Origin: Bacillota bacterium
GTDB taxonomy: Bacteria; Bacillota_I; Bacilli_A; RF39; UBA660
Direction of reading: 5' to 3'
Assembly: GCA_015059245.1 (NCBI GenBank)
Contig: SVAU01000024.1
Coordinates: forward strand, 1-15,278
Length of the DNA stretch: 15,278 nt
Shown: positions 9,255 to 15,278 of the stretch, piece after piece
Layout: every line of letters starts with the position of its first letter
Numbering within the stretch: position 1 is the first letter of the stretch
Notes under the pieces: model-generated
Database searches by the model: none
What the model saw: only the letters and a program-made list of their open reading frames with translations
What the model was told of the DNA's origin: nothing
Made by a program: the position numbers and the translations under genes

Positions 9255-9264
9255 ACACGTAAGA

Positions 9265-9292
9265 AAGGAGTGGGAATTAAAGCCCACTCTTT
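9265..9292 (+). promoter_or_regulatory. rimP-operon 5' leader hairpin
   Basis: GAGTGGG (9268-9274) pairs perfectly with CCCACTC (9283-9289). Three further pairs (one G-U) extend the stem to 9265-9292, with an 8-base loop. A T-rich but interrupted tail (TTTATATTTG) follows, so it could be a weak attenuator or an RNA-stabilising 5' hairpin. Hairpins upstream of rimP operons have been described as possible attenuators; membership of a named family is not something I can verify here. The 5' arm starts with AAGGAG, a Shine-Dalgarno-like string with no start codon after it. Confidence 0.6.
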
Positions 9293-9318
9293 ATATTTGT
9301 TAAATTTAGGAGGTCTAA

Positions 9319-9576
9319 ATGAAAGAAAAAGTAGTAGGAAAAGTTGATCCAGCTATTAAAGATTTAAATATGTTTGTTAGTGATGTATATGTTTCAGAAG
9401 AAGAAGGCGTTACTAATTTAAATGTAGAACTTGATAGTAGTGAAGTAATAGATGTAGAAAGAATAACAGAAGCATCTAAGATAATTAATCCAATAATGGA
9501 TGAACTTGATTTATTAGAAGGTGAATATGTTTTAGATATTCATTCTAAAGTAAAAGGAGATGTTATAGATGAATAG
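9319..9576 (+). CDS. rimP: Ribosome maturation factor RimP, N-terminal domain only
   Basis: RimP assists 30S subunit maturation. The 85 residues align by eye with the RimP N-terminal alpha/beta domain: the 'DLNMFVSDVYV' strand, the 'NLNVELDSSEVIDVERI' region matching the usual 'L.V.ID...G..LDDC', helix 'ITEASKIINPIMDELD', and 'GEYVLDIHS' in place of the usual 'YTLEVSSPG'. Full-length RimP is about 150 residues with a C-terminal SH3-like domain; here the protein stops directly after the N-terminal domain. The end is not an obvious frameshift, because the stop overlaps the nusA start by 8 bases in the normal coupled arrangement. The start is set by AGGAGG at 9308-9313, five bases before the ATG. 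First gene of the operon. Assignment rests on position plus N-terminal similarity. Confidence 0.85.
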   Translation: MKEKVVGKVDPAIKDLNMFVSDVYVSEEEGVTNLNVELDSSEVIDVERITEASKIINPIMDELDLLEGEYVLDIHSKVKGDVIDE

Positions 9577-10777
9577 TAAAGAATTTTTAAAAGCATTAAA
9601 TGAAATTACAAAAGAAAAAAATATTGATCCAGAAGTAGTATATAGTGCTATGGAACTTGCACTTACTTCTGCATATAAGAAAAATTTTAACTCTAACACT
9701 AATGTTAAAGTTGTATTTAATCGTGATACTGGAGATATAAAAGTTTACTCATTCTTAACAGTAGTACCAGATGATAAAATGACTAAAGAAGAATATGAAG
9801 ACTATCTTTTTGAACATTATTCAGATGAAGACGAAGATGATGAAGAAGAATTAGAAGAAATTGATACTACTGAAGAAGATGAAGATGAAACAGAAGAAGA
9901 AAAAATTTCATTCTTTAATCCAAATGTCGAGATTAAATTAAAAGATGCTAAAAAGATAGATAAGACTTTAGAAATAGGAGATACTATTGATACTGAAGTT
10001 ACACCAAAAGATTTTGGAAGAGTTGCTGCTTCTACTGCTAAACAAGTAGTAATTCAAAAAATTAGAGAAGCTGAAAGAAGTAGTATCATGGGAGAGTTTG
10101 CTGATAAACAAGATGAAATGCTTATTGGAACAGTTGCTCTTGAAGATCCAGATAACTATTATATAGATTTAGGTAGAACTAATGGTATACTTCCTAAAAA
10201 AGATATTATTCCAGGTGAAAAGATTGAAATGGGAAGTCAAGTAAAAGTATATGTTACTAAAGTAGATAATAATGGTAAAAATTTACTTGTTCTTCTTTCA
10301 AGAAGCCACTACGGATTTGTTAAAAGATTATTTGAGCTTGAAATACCAGAACTTTCAGATGGATCAGTACTTTTATATGCAGTAGCTAGAGATGCTGGTA
10401 ATAGAAGTAAGGTAGCAGTTTATTCAGAAAATCCTAACATTGATCCAATTGGTGCTTGTATTGGAGAAAAAGGTTCTAGAATAGCTAGAATAATAGAAGA
10501 ATTAGGTGGAGAAAAAATAGATATAGTTAAGTATGATAAAGATCCAGCTGTATTTATAGCAAATAGTTTATCTCCAGCTAAAGATTTAACAGTACTTGTT
10601 ACAGATCCTAAAAAACAAGAAGCAATGGTAATTGCAGATGGAGATAATTTCTCACTTGCAATTGGTAAAAAAGGACAAAACGCAAGATTAGCTAGTCGTT
10701 TAACACGTTATAAGATAGATATTAAAACACGTGAACAAGCTAGCGAAGAAGGTATAAATATAAGAATTGAAGACTAG
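9569..10777 (+). CDS. nusA: Transcription termination/antitermination factor NusA
   Basis: Binds RNA polymerase and nascent RNA, modulating pausing, termination and antitermination. The 402 residues contain the N-terminal polymerase-binding domain (about 1-170, with TPKDFGRVAASTAKQV), an S1 domain (about 180-245), KH1 with GEKG at 299-302 in the DPIGACIGEKG signature, and KH2 with GKKG at 366-369. It ends after KH2, as expected for Firmicutes NusA without the C-terminal acidic repeats of E. coli. Unusual is a run of about 37 mostly Asp/Glu residues (about 75-111) inserted in the N-terminal domain, between the 'DIKVYSFLTVV' strand and the 'NPNVEIKLKDAKKID' segment. The ATG overlaps the end of rimP; AAGGAGA lies eight bases upstream, implying translational coupling. 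Confidence 0.97.
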   Translation: MNSKEFLKALNEITKEKNIDPEVVYSAMELALTSAYKKNFNSNTNVKVVFNRDTGDIKVYSFLTVVPDDKMTKEEYEDYLFEHYSDEDEDDEEELEEIDTTEEDEDETEEEKISFFNPNVEIKLKDAKKIDKTLEIGDTIDTEVTPKDFGRVAASTAKQVVIQKIREAERSSIMGEFADKQDEMLIGTVALEDPDNYYIDLGRTNGILPKKDIIPGEKIEMGSQVKVYVTKVDNNGKNLLVLLSRSHYGFVKRLFELEIPELSDGSVLLYAVARDAGNRSKVAVYSENPNIDPIGACIGEKGSRIARIIEELGGEKIDIVKYDKDPAVFIANSLSPAKDLTVLVTDPKKQEAMVIADGDNFSLAIGKKGQNARLASRLTRYKIDIKTREQASEEGINIRIED

Positions 10778-10785
10778 GTGATAAA

Positions 10786-11052
10786 ATGAAGCAAAAGAAG
10801 ATTCCTCTTAGATCATGTGTTGTAACAGGAGAAAAACTTCCTAAAAAAGAATTACTTAGAATAGTTAGAACTCCAGATGGAGAAGTAATTTGTGATTTAA
10901 CAGGAAAAAATAATGGTAGAGGAGCATATATTAAAAAAGACTTAGAAGTGTTAGAAAAAGCTAGAAAAAGTAAAGTACTTGAGAGAAAGCTTGAATGCAC
11001 TATAAGTGATGAAGTATATGAAGAGGTTAAAAATGTAATAAATAATATATAA
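10786..11052 (+). CDS. ylxR: YlxR/RnpM family RNA-binding protein (DUF448)
   Basis: A small basic protein of 88 residues with the family signature PLRSCVVTGEKLPKKELLRIVR near the N-terminus (split here as PLRSCVVTGE and KELLRIVR) and the hallmark GKNNGRGAYI. YlxR of B. subtilis (RnpM) has been reported to bind the RNase P RNA and modulate RNase P activity; that role is carried over from the family. It starts eight bases after nusA, and its Shine-Dalgarno AGGTGAT overlaps the nusA stop codon, so the two are likely coupled. In many Firmicutes a ylxQ gene (L7Ae-like) follows; here infB follows directly. Confidence 0.93.
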   Translation: MKQKKIPLRSCVVTGEKLPKKELLRIVRTPDGEVICDLTGKNNGRGAYIKKDLEVLEKARKSKVLERKLECTISDEVYEEVKNVINNI

Positions 11053-11070
11053 GAAAGAGAGGTGTTTTTC

Positions 11071-13221
11071 ATGATGAGTTTATTAGAATATGCAGAAGAT
11101 GTAAACTTAGATATTGAAAATATAAAAAATATATGTAAGGAATTAGGTATTAGTTATACTGGAGATGAATCACTATTAACTGAAACAGATATTATTGAAC
11201 TTGATAATTATATATCTAATATGAATACTGAAGAAGAAAAAGAAGAAATTAGTGAAGAATTAGAAGAATATCTAGAAGAAGCTAGAGATTATGATAAAGC
11301 AGCTTCACTTGCTAGTAATAAAGGTTATGGTTTAGATGATCAAACTGAAAGTTTTGAAAAAGTTAAATCTAAACAAAAAAGAACTCAGGATTCTAAGAAA
11401 AAAGATCAATTCCAAGTAGATAAGAAGAAGATGTATAAACATCGCGAAAAATTACAAAGTAATATTCAAACACAAGATGAAAATGTAATTTTATATAAAG
11501 ATAATATGACTGTAAGTGAGGTAGCTGAGGCTTTAGGTGTAAGTGGAACTGAGCTTGTTAAGAAATTAATGGGATTAGGTCTTATGATAAGTTTAAATGG
11601 TCCTGTTGATTTTGAAACTTGTGAAATATTAGTTAGTGATTATGATAAAGTTTTAAAGAAAGAAGAAACACAAGATATTTCTAATTTTGAAAACTTTGAA
11701 ATAGAAGATAAAAAAGAAGATTTAATAGCACGCCCACCAGTAGTGACTATTATGGGACATGTAGATCATGGAAAAACTACTCTTCTTGATTATATAAGAA
11801 AAACAAAAGTTGTTAGTACTGAAGCTGGAGGAATTACTCAAGCTATAGGTGCTTATAATGTTAATGTTAAAGATAAGAGTATTACATTTATTGATACTCC
11901 AGGACATGAAGCATTTACTGAAATGAGAGCTAGAGGTGCTAGTGTTACTGATATAGTTATTATAATAGTTGCTGCTGATGATGGTGTAATGCCACAAACT
12001 AGAGAAGCAATTGATCATGCTAAAGCTGCTGGAGTTCCTATAATAGTAGCTATTAATAAAATCGATAAAGAGGGGGCTAATCCAGATAGAGTACTTACAG
12101 GGCTTGTAGAATCAGGTCTTACTCCAGAAGAATGGGGTGGAGATATCATAGTAAACAGAATATCTGCTCATACTGGACAAGGTGTTGATGAACTTTTAGA
12201 TAGTATACTTTTAGTTGCTGAAATGAATGAATACAAAGCTAATCCAAATAGATATGCTACTGGTACTGTAATAGAAGCAAGACAAGAAAAACAAGTTGGT
12301 AATGTAATAAGCTTACTTATTCAAAATGGTACTTTAAGACTTGGTGATCCAGTTGTTATTGGTACAAGTTTTGGTAAGATAAGAACACTTAAAAATGATA
12401 TGGGAGAAAATATAGTAGAGGCTACTCCTTCAACACCAGTAGAAGTTACAGGATTTAATGAACTTCCAAGTGCTGGAGATAAGTTTATGGCATTTGAAAC
12501 TGAAAAACAAGCTAAACAAATAGCCGAAGAACGTTCGTTAAGAGCTAAAGAAGCTAAGATGAGAAAAGAAAAAGTAAGTTTTGATGATTTATTTGCTAGA
12601 ATAAAGGATGGGGCTAAAGCAATTAATGTAGTATTAAAAACAGATGTTAATGGTAGTTTAGAAGCTGTTAAGAGTTCACTTGAAAAAATAGATGTAGATG
12701 GTGTTAAACTTTCTGTTATTCATGGTAGTGTTGGTGCTATTACTGAAAGTGATATAGTTTTAGCAAGTGCTTCTAATGCTTTAATTCTTGGATTTAATGT
12801 AAGAGCTAATAATAAAATACTTGATACTGCTAAAGAATATGGTGTAGATATTAAAACTTATGATATTATCTATAAGTTAATTGAAGATATGGAAGCAGCT
12901 ATGAAGGGAATGTTAGAACCTGAATATGAAGAAAAAGTGTTAGGTACACTTGAAATTAGACAAATATTTAAATTCTCTAAAGTTGGTTTAATAGCTGGAT
13001 GCCATGTACTTGATGGTACTATTAAAAATAATAGTAAGGCAAGAATAATCAGAGATGGTATAGTAGTTTATAATGGTTCAATTAAAACTTTACAACACGA
13101 GAAAGATCAAGTTAAAGAAGTTAAGAAAGATATGGACTGTGGAACTACTTTAGAAAACTGCCAAGACTATAAAGAAAATGATATAATTGAAGCATATGAA
13201 CTTGTAGAAGTTAAAAGATAA
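11071..13221 (+). CDS. infB: Translation initiation factor IF-2
   Basis: A GTPase that brings initiator fMet-tRNA to the 30S subunit and promotes subunit joining. The 716 residues contain an N-terminal IF2_N-like helical segment (about 1-50), an acidic then basic charged linker, a second IF2_N domain (about 139-195), and the G domain. The G motifs are GHVDHGKTT (G1, 229-237), GGITQAIG (G2), DTPGHEAF (G3, from 275), NKID (G4, from 329) and SAHTG (G5, from 365). Beta-barrel domain II, domain III and the C-terminal fMet-tRNA-binding domain follow, ending VEVKR. Length is typical for Firmicutes. The frame is open from GTG 11062, but that overlaps the Shine-Dalgarno GAGAGGTG (11057-11064); ATG 11071, or possibly 11074, is the likely start. 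Last gene of the operon; no rbfA follows. Confidence 0.97.
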   Translation: MMSLLEYAEDVNLDIENIKNICKELGISYTGDESLLTETDIIELDNYISNMNTEEEKEEISEELEEYLEEARDYDKAASLASNKGYGLDDQTESFEKVKSKQKRTQDSKKKDQFQVDKKKMYKHREKLQSNIQTQDENVILYKDNMTVSEVAEALGVSGTELVKKLMGLGLMISLNGPVDFETCEILVSDYDKVLKKEETQDISNFENFEIEDKKEDLIARPPVVTIMGHVDHGKTTLLDYIRKTKVVSTEAGGITQAIGAYNVNVKDKSITFIDTPGHEAFTEMRARGASVTDIVIIIVAADDGVMPQTREAIDHAKAAGVPIIVAINKIDKEGANPDRVLTGLVESGLTPEEWGGDIIVNRISAHTGQGVDELLDSILLVAEMNEYKANPNRYATGTVIEARQEKQVGNVISLLIQNGTLRLGDPVVIGTSFGKIRTLKNDMGENIVEATPSTPVEVTGFNELPSAGDKFMAFETEKQAKQIAEERSLRAKEAKMRKEKVSFDDLFARIKDGAKAINVVLKTDVNGSLEAVKSSLEKIDVDGVKLSVIHGSVGAITESDIVLASASNALILGFNVRANNKILDTAKEYGVDIKTYDIIYKLIEDMEAAMKGMLEPEYEEKVLGTLEIRQIFKFSKVGLIAGCHVLDGTIKNNSKARIIRDGIVVYNGSIKTLQHEKDQVKEVKKDMDCGTTLENCQDYKENDIIEAYELVEVKR

Positions 13222-13225
13222 ATTT

Positions 13226-13259
13226 AAAAATTACAAATCTTATGGTTTGTAATTTTTTT
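13226..13259 (+). terminator. Intrinsic terminator of the rimP-infB operon
   Basis: A perfect 12-bp inverted repeat (13226-13237 with 13246-13257) has an 8-base loop and ends in a run of seven T (13253-13259). It lies five bases after the infB stop and closes the operon. Confidence 0.9.
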
Positions 13260-13306
13260 ATGGGGATAAACATATTTTTTTATAATAATATAATAGAGGT
13301 TAAAAA

Positions 13307-13537
13307 ATGGATTATTATAAAAAAATAAAAGAAGAATTAATAAATAATGAAGTAAATAGAAAAGTAAAGAATTATTTGGTTAATAGAAGTTTATATGAAT
13401 TATATAGATAATAATTAAGGGAAATTAATCAAGATAAAACGATAGGTATAATTCTTACTAAAAAAGATAATAAGTATATAATAGAATATTGTAGTGATGA
13501 GAGAATAATTTCTAGAGAATACGAGTTGGTTAAATGA
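13307..13537 (+). pseudogene. Remnant of a DUF1016/YhcG-like nuclease gene
   Basis: From ATG 13307, preceded by an AGAGG ribosome-binding site, the frame codes 34 residues beginning MDYYKKIKEELINNEV. It then meets two consecutive in-frame stops (TAA TAA, 13409-13414) and continues in the same frame for 40 more codons to TGA at 13537. The first part resembles the extreme N-terminus of one DUF1016 (YhcG-type) subgroup ('INNEV..KVK.Y..NRS'). The second part resembles the conserved C-terminal strands of the PDDEXK-like domain ('DKTIGIIL..KDNKYIIEYCSDERI..REYELV'). Intact members are about 300-350 residues, so most of the middle would be deleted. The family comparison is from memory. The open-frame continuity and double stop are seen directly. 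This explains most of the 447-base gap between infB and the next gene. Confidence 0.6.
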
Positions 13538-13557
13538 ATATTATAAATAAGTTAATG

Positions 13558-13579
13558 CTTTGCAAATAATAAGTGTAAA
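13558..13579 (+). repeat. Imperfect direct repeat upstream of the TasA-like gene (copy 1)
   Basis: This 22-base stretch matches 15130-15151 at 19 of 22 positions, including the shared 3' core TAAGTGTAAA. The two copies flank the secreted-protein gene on both sides, and weaker similarity continues leftwards. Confidence 0.45.
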
Positions 13580-13617
13580 GTGAAAAAAATTGCTTTTTTT
13601 TTAAATTTTAAAAAGTA

Positions 13618-13647
13618 TTGACAAGAATTTGTGAGCTATATTATTAT
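13618..13647 (+). promoter_or_regulatory. Promoter of the TasA/camelysin-like gene
   Basis: A perfect -35 TTGACA (13618-13623) and a -10 TATTAT (13642-13647) are separated by an 18-base spacer. The predicted start near 13654 lies just upstream of a strong AGGAGGAG ribosome-binding site (13657-13664). This shows the gene is transcribed on its own, and that an open frame beginning in the promoter is not the real start. Confidence 0.65.
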
Positions 13648-13668
13648 GTACATAATAGGAGGAGTGTA

Positions 13669-15111
13669 ATGAAGAGAAGAAAAAATAAAAAGACGACACT
13701 TATTTTAGTATTAGTACTCTTAATAAGTGTTGGATATGCAGCTCTAGCTAGTAACTTAAAAATTAATGGATCATCAAAAGTAAATGCAGCTAAGTGGAAT
13801 GTATATTGGGATAATATACAAATAACTGAAGGTAGTGTACCAGCAGATAATGACCATAAAGCAAGAATAACTGATAGTGGTAAAACACAAGTAGAATTCA
13901 GTATAGTACTAAATGTACCTGGTGACTATTATGAATTCACAGTAGATGCAGTAAATAATGGTACAATAGATGCCATGATAGCAGCGAATGGAATAGTAGA
14001 TGGGGTATATAGTGATTCAAACTATACACAAACAGCAACACTTCCAGATGCAGTAAGTTATACAGTAACTTATGCAGATGGAACAGTTATCGAGCCTAAA
14101 CATTTACTTGCAAAAAAGAGTGGAAATACTGCAACTAGAGAAACATACAAAGTAAGAATAGAATATAGAAATGATGATGAAATAGATGCAGATGATTTAG
14201 ATGAAAATGATCAAACATACTATTTCAAGTTTAGTGTAAATTATGTACAAGCGGATAATACTGCTATATTCTCACATCCAAGTGCAATTCATTATGTTAA
14301 TAGACAAGTTCCTGGTCAGATAACACCAGGAGATACCATAAAAATAGGAGATACAGAAGATTTCTATGTAGTATCAAGTACTCCTGAAAAAACAGTATTA
14401 ATAGCAAAATATAATTTATTTGTAGGAAGTATTTTTAATTCAAATACTGGAACATTGCAGGGAAGAATACAGCCGACTGATTCAGGATATGGATTACAAA
14501 GTGCTGCTGCTACAGCTTATGGTATTACTGATGATAGTGGTATTATGAAGGGTGGAGTTCCTTTTTCAAATACAAATTATTGGATGAGTAATGACAATTT
14601 ATTAAGTGCATATAATCAAAATAATACAATATATTATGATCTCAATGTATATCGATTTAAACATAGTAGTGATAATTCTTTTGCATCTCCATATGTGTAT
14701 GATAATACATATGCAACAGCTCCTGATTTTAGTTCTGAATGTCAATATGATGAAGGGGGTTATGGTATAAATAATTGTTGGAATACACCAGGATATAGTA
14801 TTGCATATTATGTAGAACAATATAAAGCAAGATTAATAGAAATGGGTGCTCCTTCTACAATAACAGGAAGACTACTTTCATATGAAGAGGCAGATGCAGT
14901 TAAAAGTATTCCGGCTAATACAGGTATTGAGGACGCTTCTATAGTATTTGATGGATTTCAAGCATATTGGCTTGGATCGGCTTATCGTGGCTATGTTATG
15001 TATTATGTTGATGGTTCTAATTTTTATTACTTTAATGCAGAATCATATGATAATAATACTAGTTGTGGTGTTCGTCCGGTTATAGAAGTTCCTACAAATA
15101 AAATTAGATAA
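13669..15111 (+). CDS. Secreted protein with camelysin/TasA-like N-terminal half and DUF6273-like C-terminus
   Basis: 480 residues. The start ATG 13669 lies six bases after AGGAGG. The N-terminus is a signal peptide: a basic MKRRKNKK followed by the hydrophobic TTLILVLVLLISVGYAALA, then SNLKINGSSKV. This is the SipW-dependent style of signal found in TasA/camelysin proteins. Residues about 35-200 form a beta-rich domain ('WNVYWDNIQITEGSV', 'VEFSIVLNVPGDYYEFTVDAVNNGTIDAMI') typical of that family. Residues about 215-480 end with 'YWLGSAYRG' and 'CGVRPVIEV', which recall the DUF6273-type domain of gut Bacillota surface proteins ('WLRS...GVRPVI'). Three cysteines lie in the C-terminal part. No sortase motif or C-terminal membrane anchor is seen. 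Role is likely extracellular matrix or surface; no catalytic site is evident. Domain names are by resemblance only. Confidence 0.8.
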   Translation: MKRRKNKKTTLILVLVLLISVGYAALASNLKINGSSKVNAAKWNVYWDNIQITEGSVPADNDHKARITDSGKTQVEFSIVLNVPGDYYEFTVDAVNNGTIDAMIAANGIVDGVYSDSNYTQTATLPDAVSYTVTYADGTVIEPKHLLAKKSGNTATRETYKVRIEYRNDDEIDADDLDENDQTYYFKFSVNYVQADNTAIFSHPSAIHYVNRQVPGQITPGDTIKIGDTEDFYVVSSTPEKTVLIAKYNLFVGSIFNSNTGTLQGRIQPTDSGYGLQSAAATAYGITDDSGIMKGGVPFSNTNYWMSNDNLLSAYNQNNTIYYDLNVYRFKHSSDNSFASPYVYDNTYATAPDFSSECQYDEGGYGINNCWNTPGYSIAYYVEQYKARLIEMGAPSTITGRLLSYEEADAVKSIPANTGIEDASIVFDGFQAYWLGSAYRGYVMYYVDGSNFYYFNAESYDNNTSCGVRPVIEVPTNKIR

Positions 15112-15129
15112 AAGTATAAAAAAGTAAAG

Positions 15130-15151
15130 TTTTGTAAATACTAAGTGTAAA
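15130..15151 (+). repeat. Imperfect direct repeat downstream of the TasA-like gene (copy 2)
   Basis: Matches 13558-13579 at 19 of 22 positions. Its 3' end overlaps the proposed edge of the insertion sequence at about 15146. Confidence 0.45.
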
Positions 15152-15278
15152 TGCATTAGTCAAGTAAAAGTAGACAACTATTTAATATAATATAAATCCG
15201 TGAATTGTTTAGGAGTTAAATAATTTAAGGCACATTGAGGTCTTTCATTATTAAAATAATAAATATAGTCCTCAATAG
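15146..15278 (-). mobile_element. IS3-family insertion sequence, transposase-3' end only
   Basis: The element enters from the right edge on the minus strand. Beyond the transposase stop, the minus strand reads TGTCTACTTTTACTTGAC, the kind of sequence found near IS3-family ends. A TGTAAATGC at 15146 is a candidate outer tip. The other end is outside the window, so neither the inverted repeat nor a target duplication can be confirmed; the boundary is approximate. Confidence 0.55.
15178..15278 (-). CDS. IS3-family transposase, C-terminal fragment (5'-partial)
   Basis: On the minus strand from 15276 down to the TAG at 15180-15178, the frame reads 32 residues containing YIYYFNNERPQCALNYLTP. This is the conserved end of the DDE (rve) integrase core of IS3/IS150-type OrfB transposases ('YI.FYN..RP...L.Y.TP'). 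The rest of the gene lies beyond the window, so whether it is intact cannot be judged. Confidence 0.85.
   Translation of the reverse strand, partial: IEDYIYYFNNERPQCALNYLTPKQFTDLYYIK

Noticed and set aside
9046..9258. Minus-strand 70-codon frame with a hydrophobic N-terminus that could be a small toxin
   Set aside because: It starts at a GTG without any Shine-Dalgarno, its hydrophobicity is a by-product of A/T homopolymers, and it runs through the rimP promoter, the sRNA promoter and the first sRNA hairpin, which explain the sequence better.
13580..13601. A-run/T-run inverted repeat (AAAAAAA TTGC TTTTTTT) as a terminator
   Set aside because: The stem is only A-T pairs and no gene ends just upstream; it is not distinguishable from AT-rich background.
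13618..13668. Seventeen extra N-terminal residues for the TasA-like protein from a TTG at 13618
   Set aside because: That TTG is the first half of the TTGACA -35 box, and the extension reads through the -10 and the Shine-Dalgarno; ATG 13669 gives a proper signal peptide.
15112..15145. Terminator after the TasA-like gene
   Set aside because: Only a five-base AGTAT/ATACT pairing with a long loop is visible and there is no T-run, so no intrinsic terminator can be supported.

Overview
The window is strongly AT-rich (roughly 30% G+C by eye) and uses the standard bacterial code: TGA, TAA and TAG all end genes, and tryptophan is TGG. It combines a pyruvate:ferredoxin oxidoreductase, a Firmicutes-type rimP-nusA-ylxR-infB operon, and large Asn/Ser/Thr-rich secreted proteins. 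This suggests an anaerobic, probably gut-dwelling member of the Bacillota, in the range of reduced-genome Bacilli/Mollicutes-related lineages such as RF39. The taxonomic placement is an inference from gene content and composition, not a measurement.

Layout. (1) Bases 3-5381 hold the 3' part of a giant repetitive beta-helix surface or secreted protein that enters from the left edge and ends at a clean hairpin terminator. (2) nifJ (5454-8879) is a monocistronic-looking gene whose terminator overlaps its own stop codon. (3) A 439-base intergenic stretch follows. On the minus strand it contains a well-formed promoter, two hairpins and an intrinsic terminator, together consistent with an unannotated small RNA of about 100 nt. 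On the plus strand it holds the promoter and leader hairpin of the next operon. (4) Bases 9319-13221 are the translation/transcription-factor operon: a short rimP, nusA with an acidic insertion, ylxR/rnpM and infB, ending in a strong terminator. (5) A decayed fragment of a DUF1016/YhcG-like nuclease gene lies at 13307-13537. (6) A secreted protein with a camelysin/TasA-like N-terminal half (13669-15111) has its own promoter. (7) At the right edge is the minus-strand C-terminus of an IS3-family transposase.

How the parts fit. The core operon couples ribosome assembly (RimP), transcription elongation and termination (NusA), RNase P modulation (YlxR) and translation initiation (IF-2). NifJ supplies acetyl-CoA and reduced ferredoxin for fermentation. 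The flanks are accessory: two secreted proteins, a broken nuclease gene and an insertion sequence. The observations most worth following are the candidate orphan small RNA at about 8976-9078, the RimP that lacks its C-terminal domain, and the acidic insertion in NusA.
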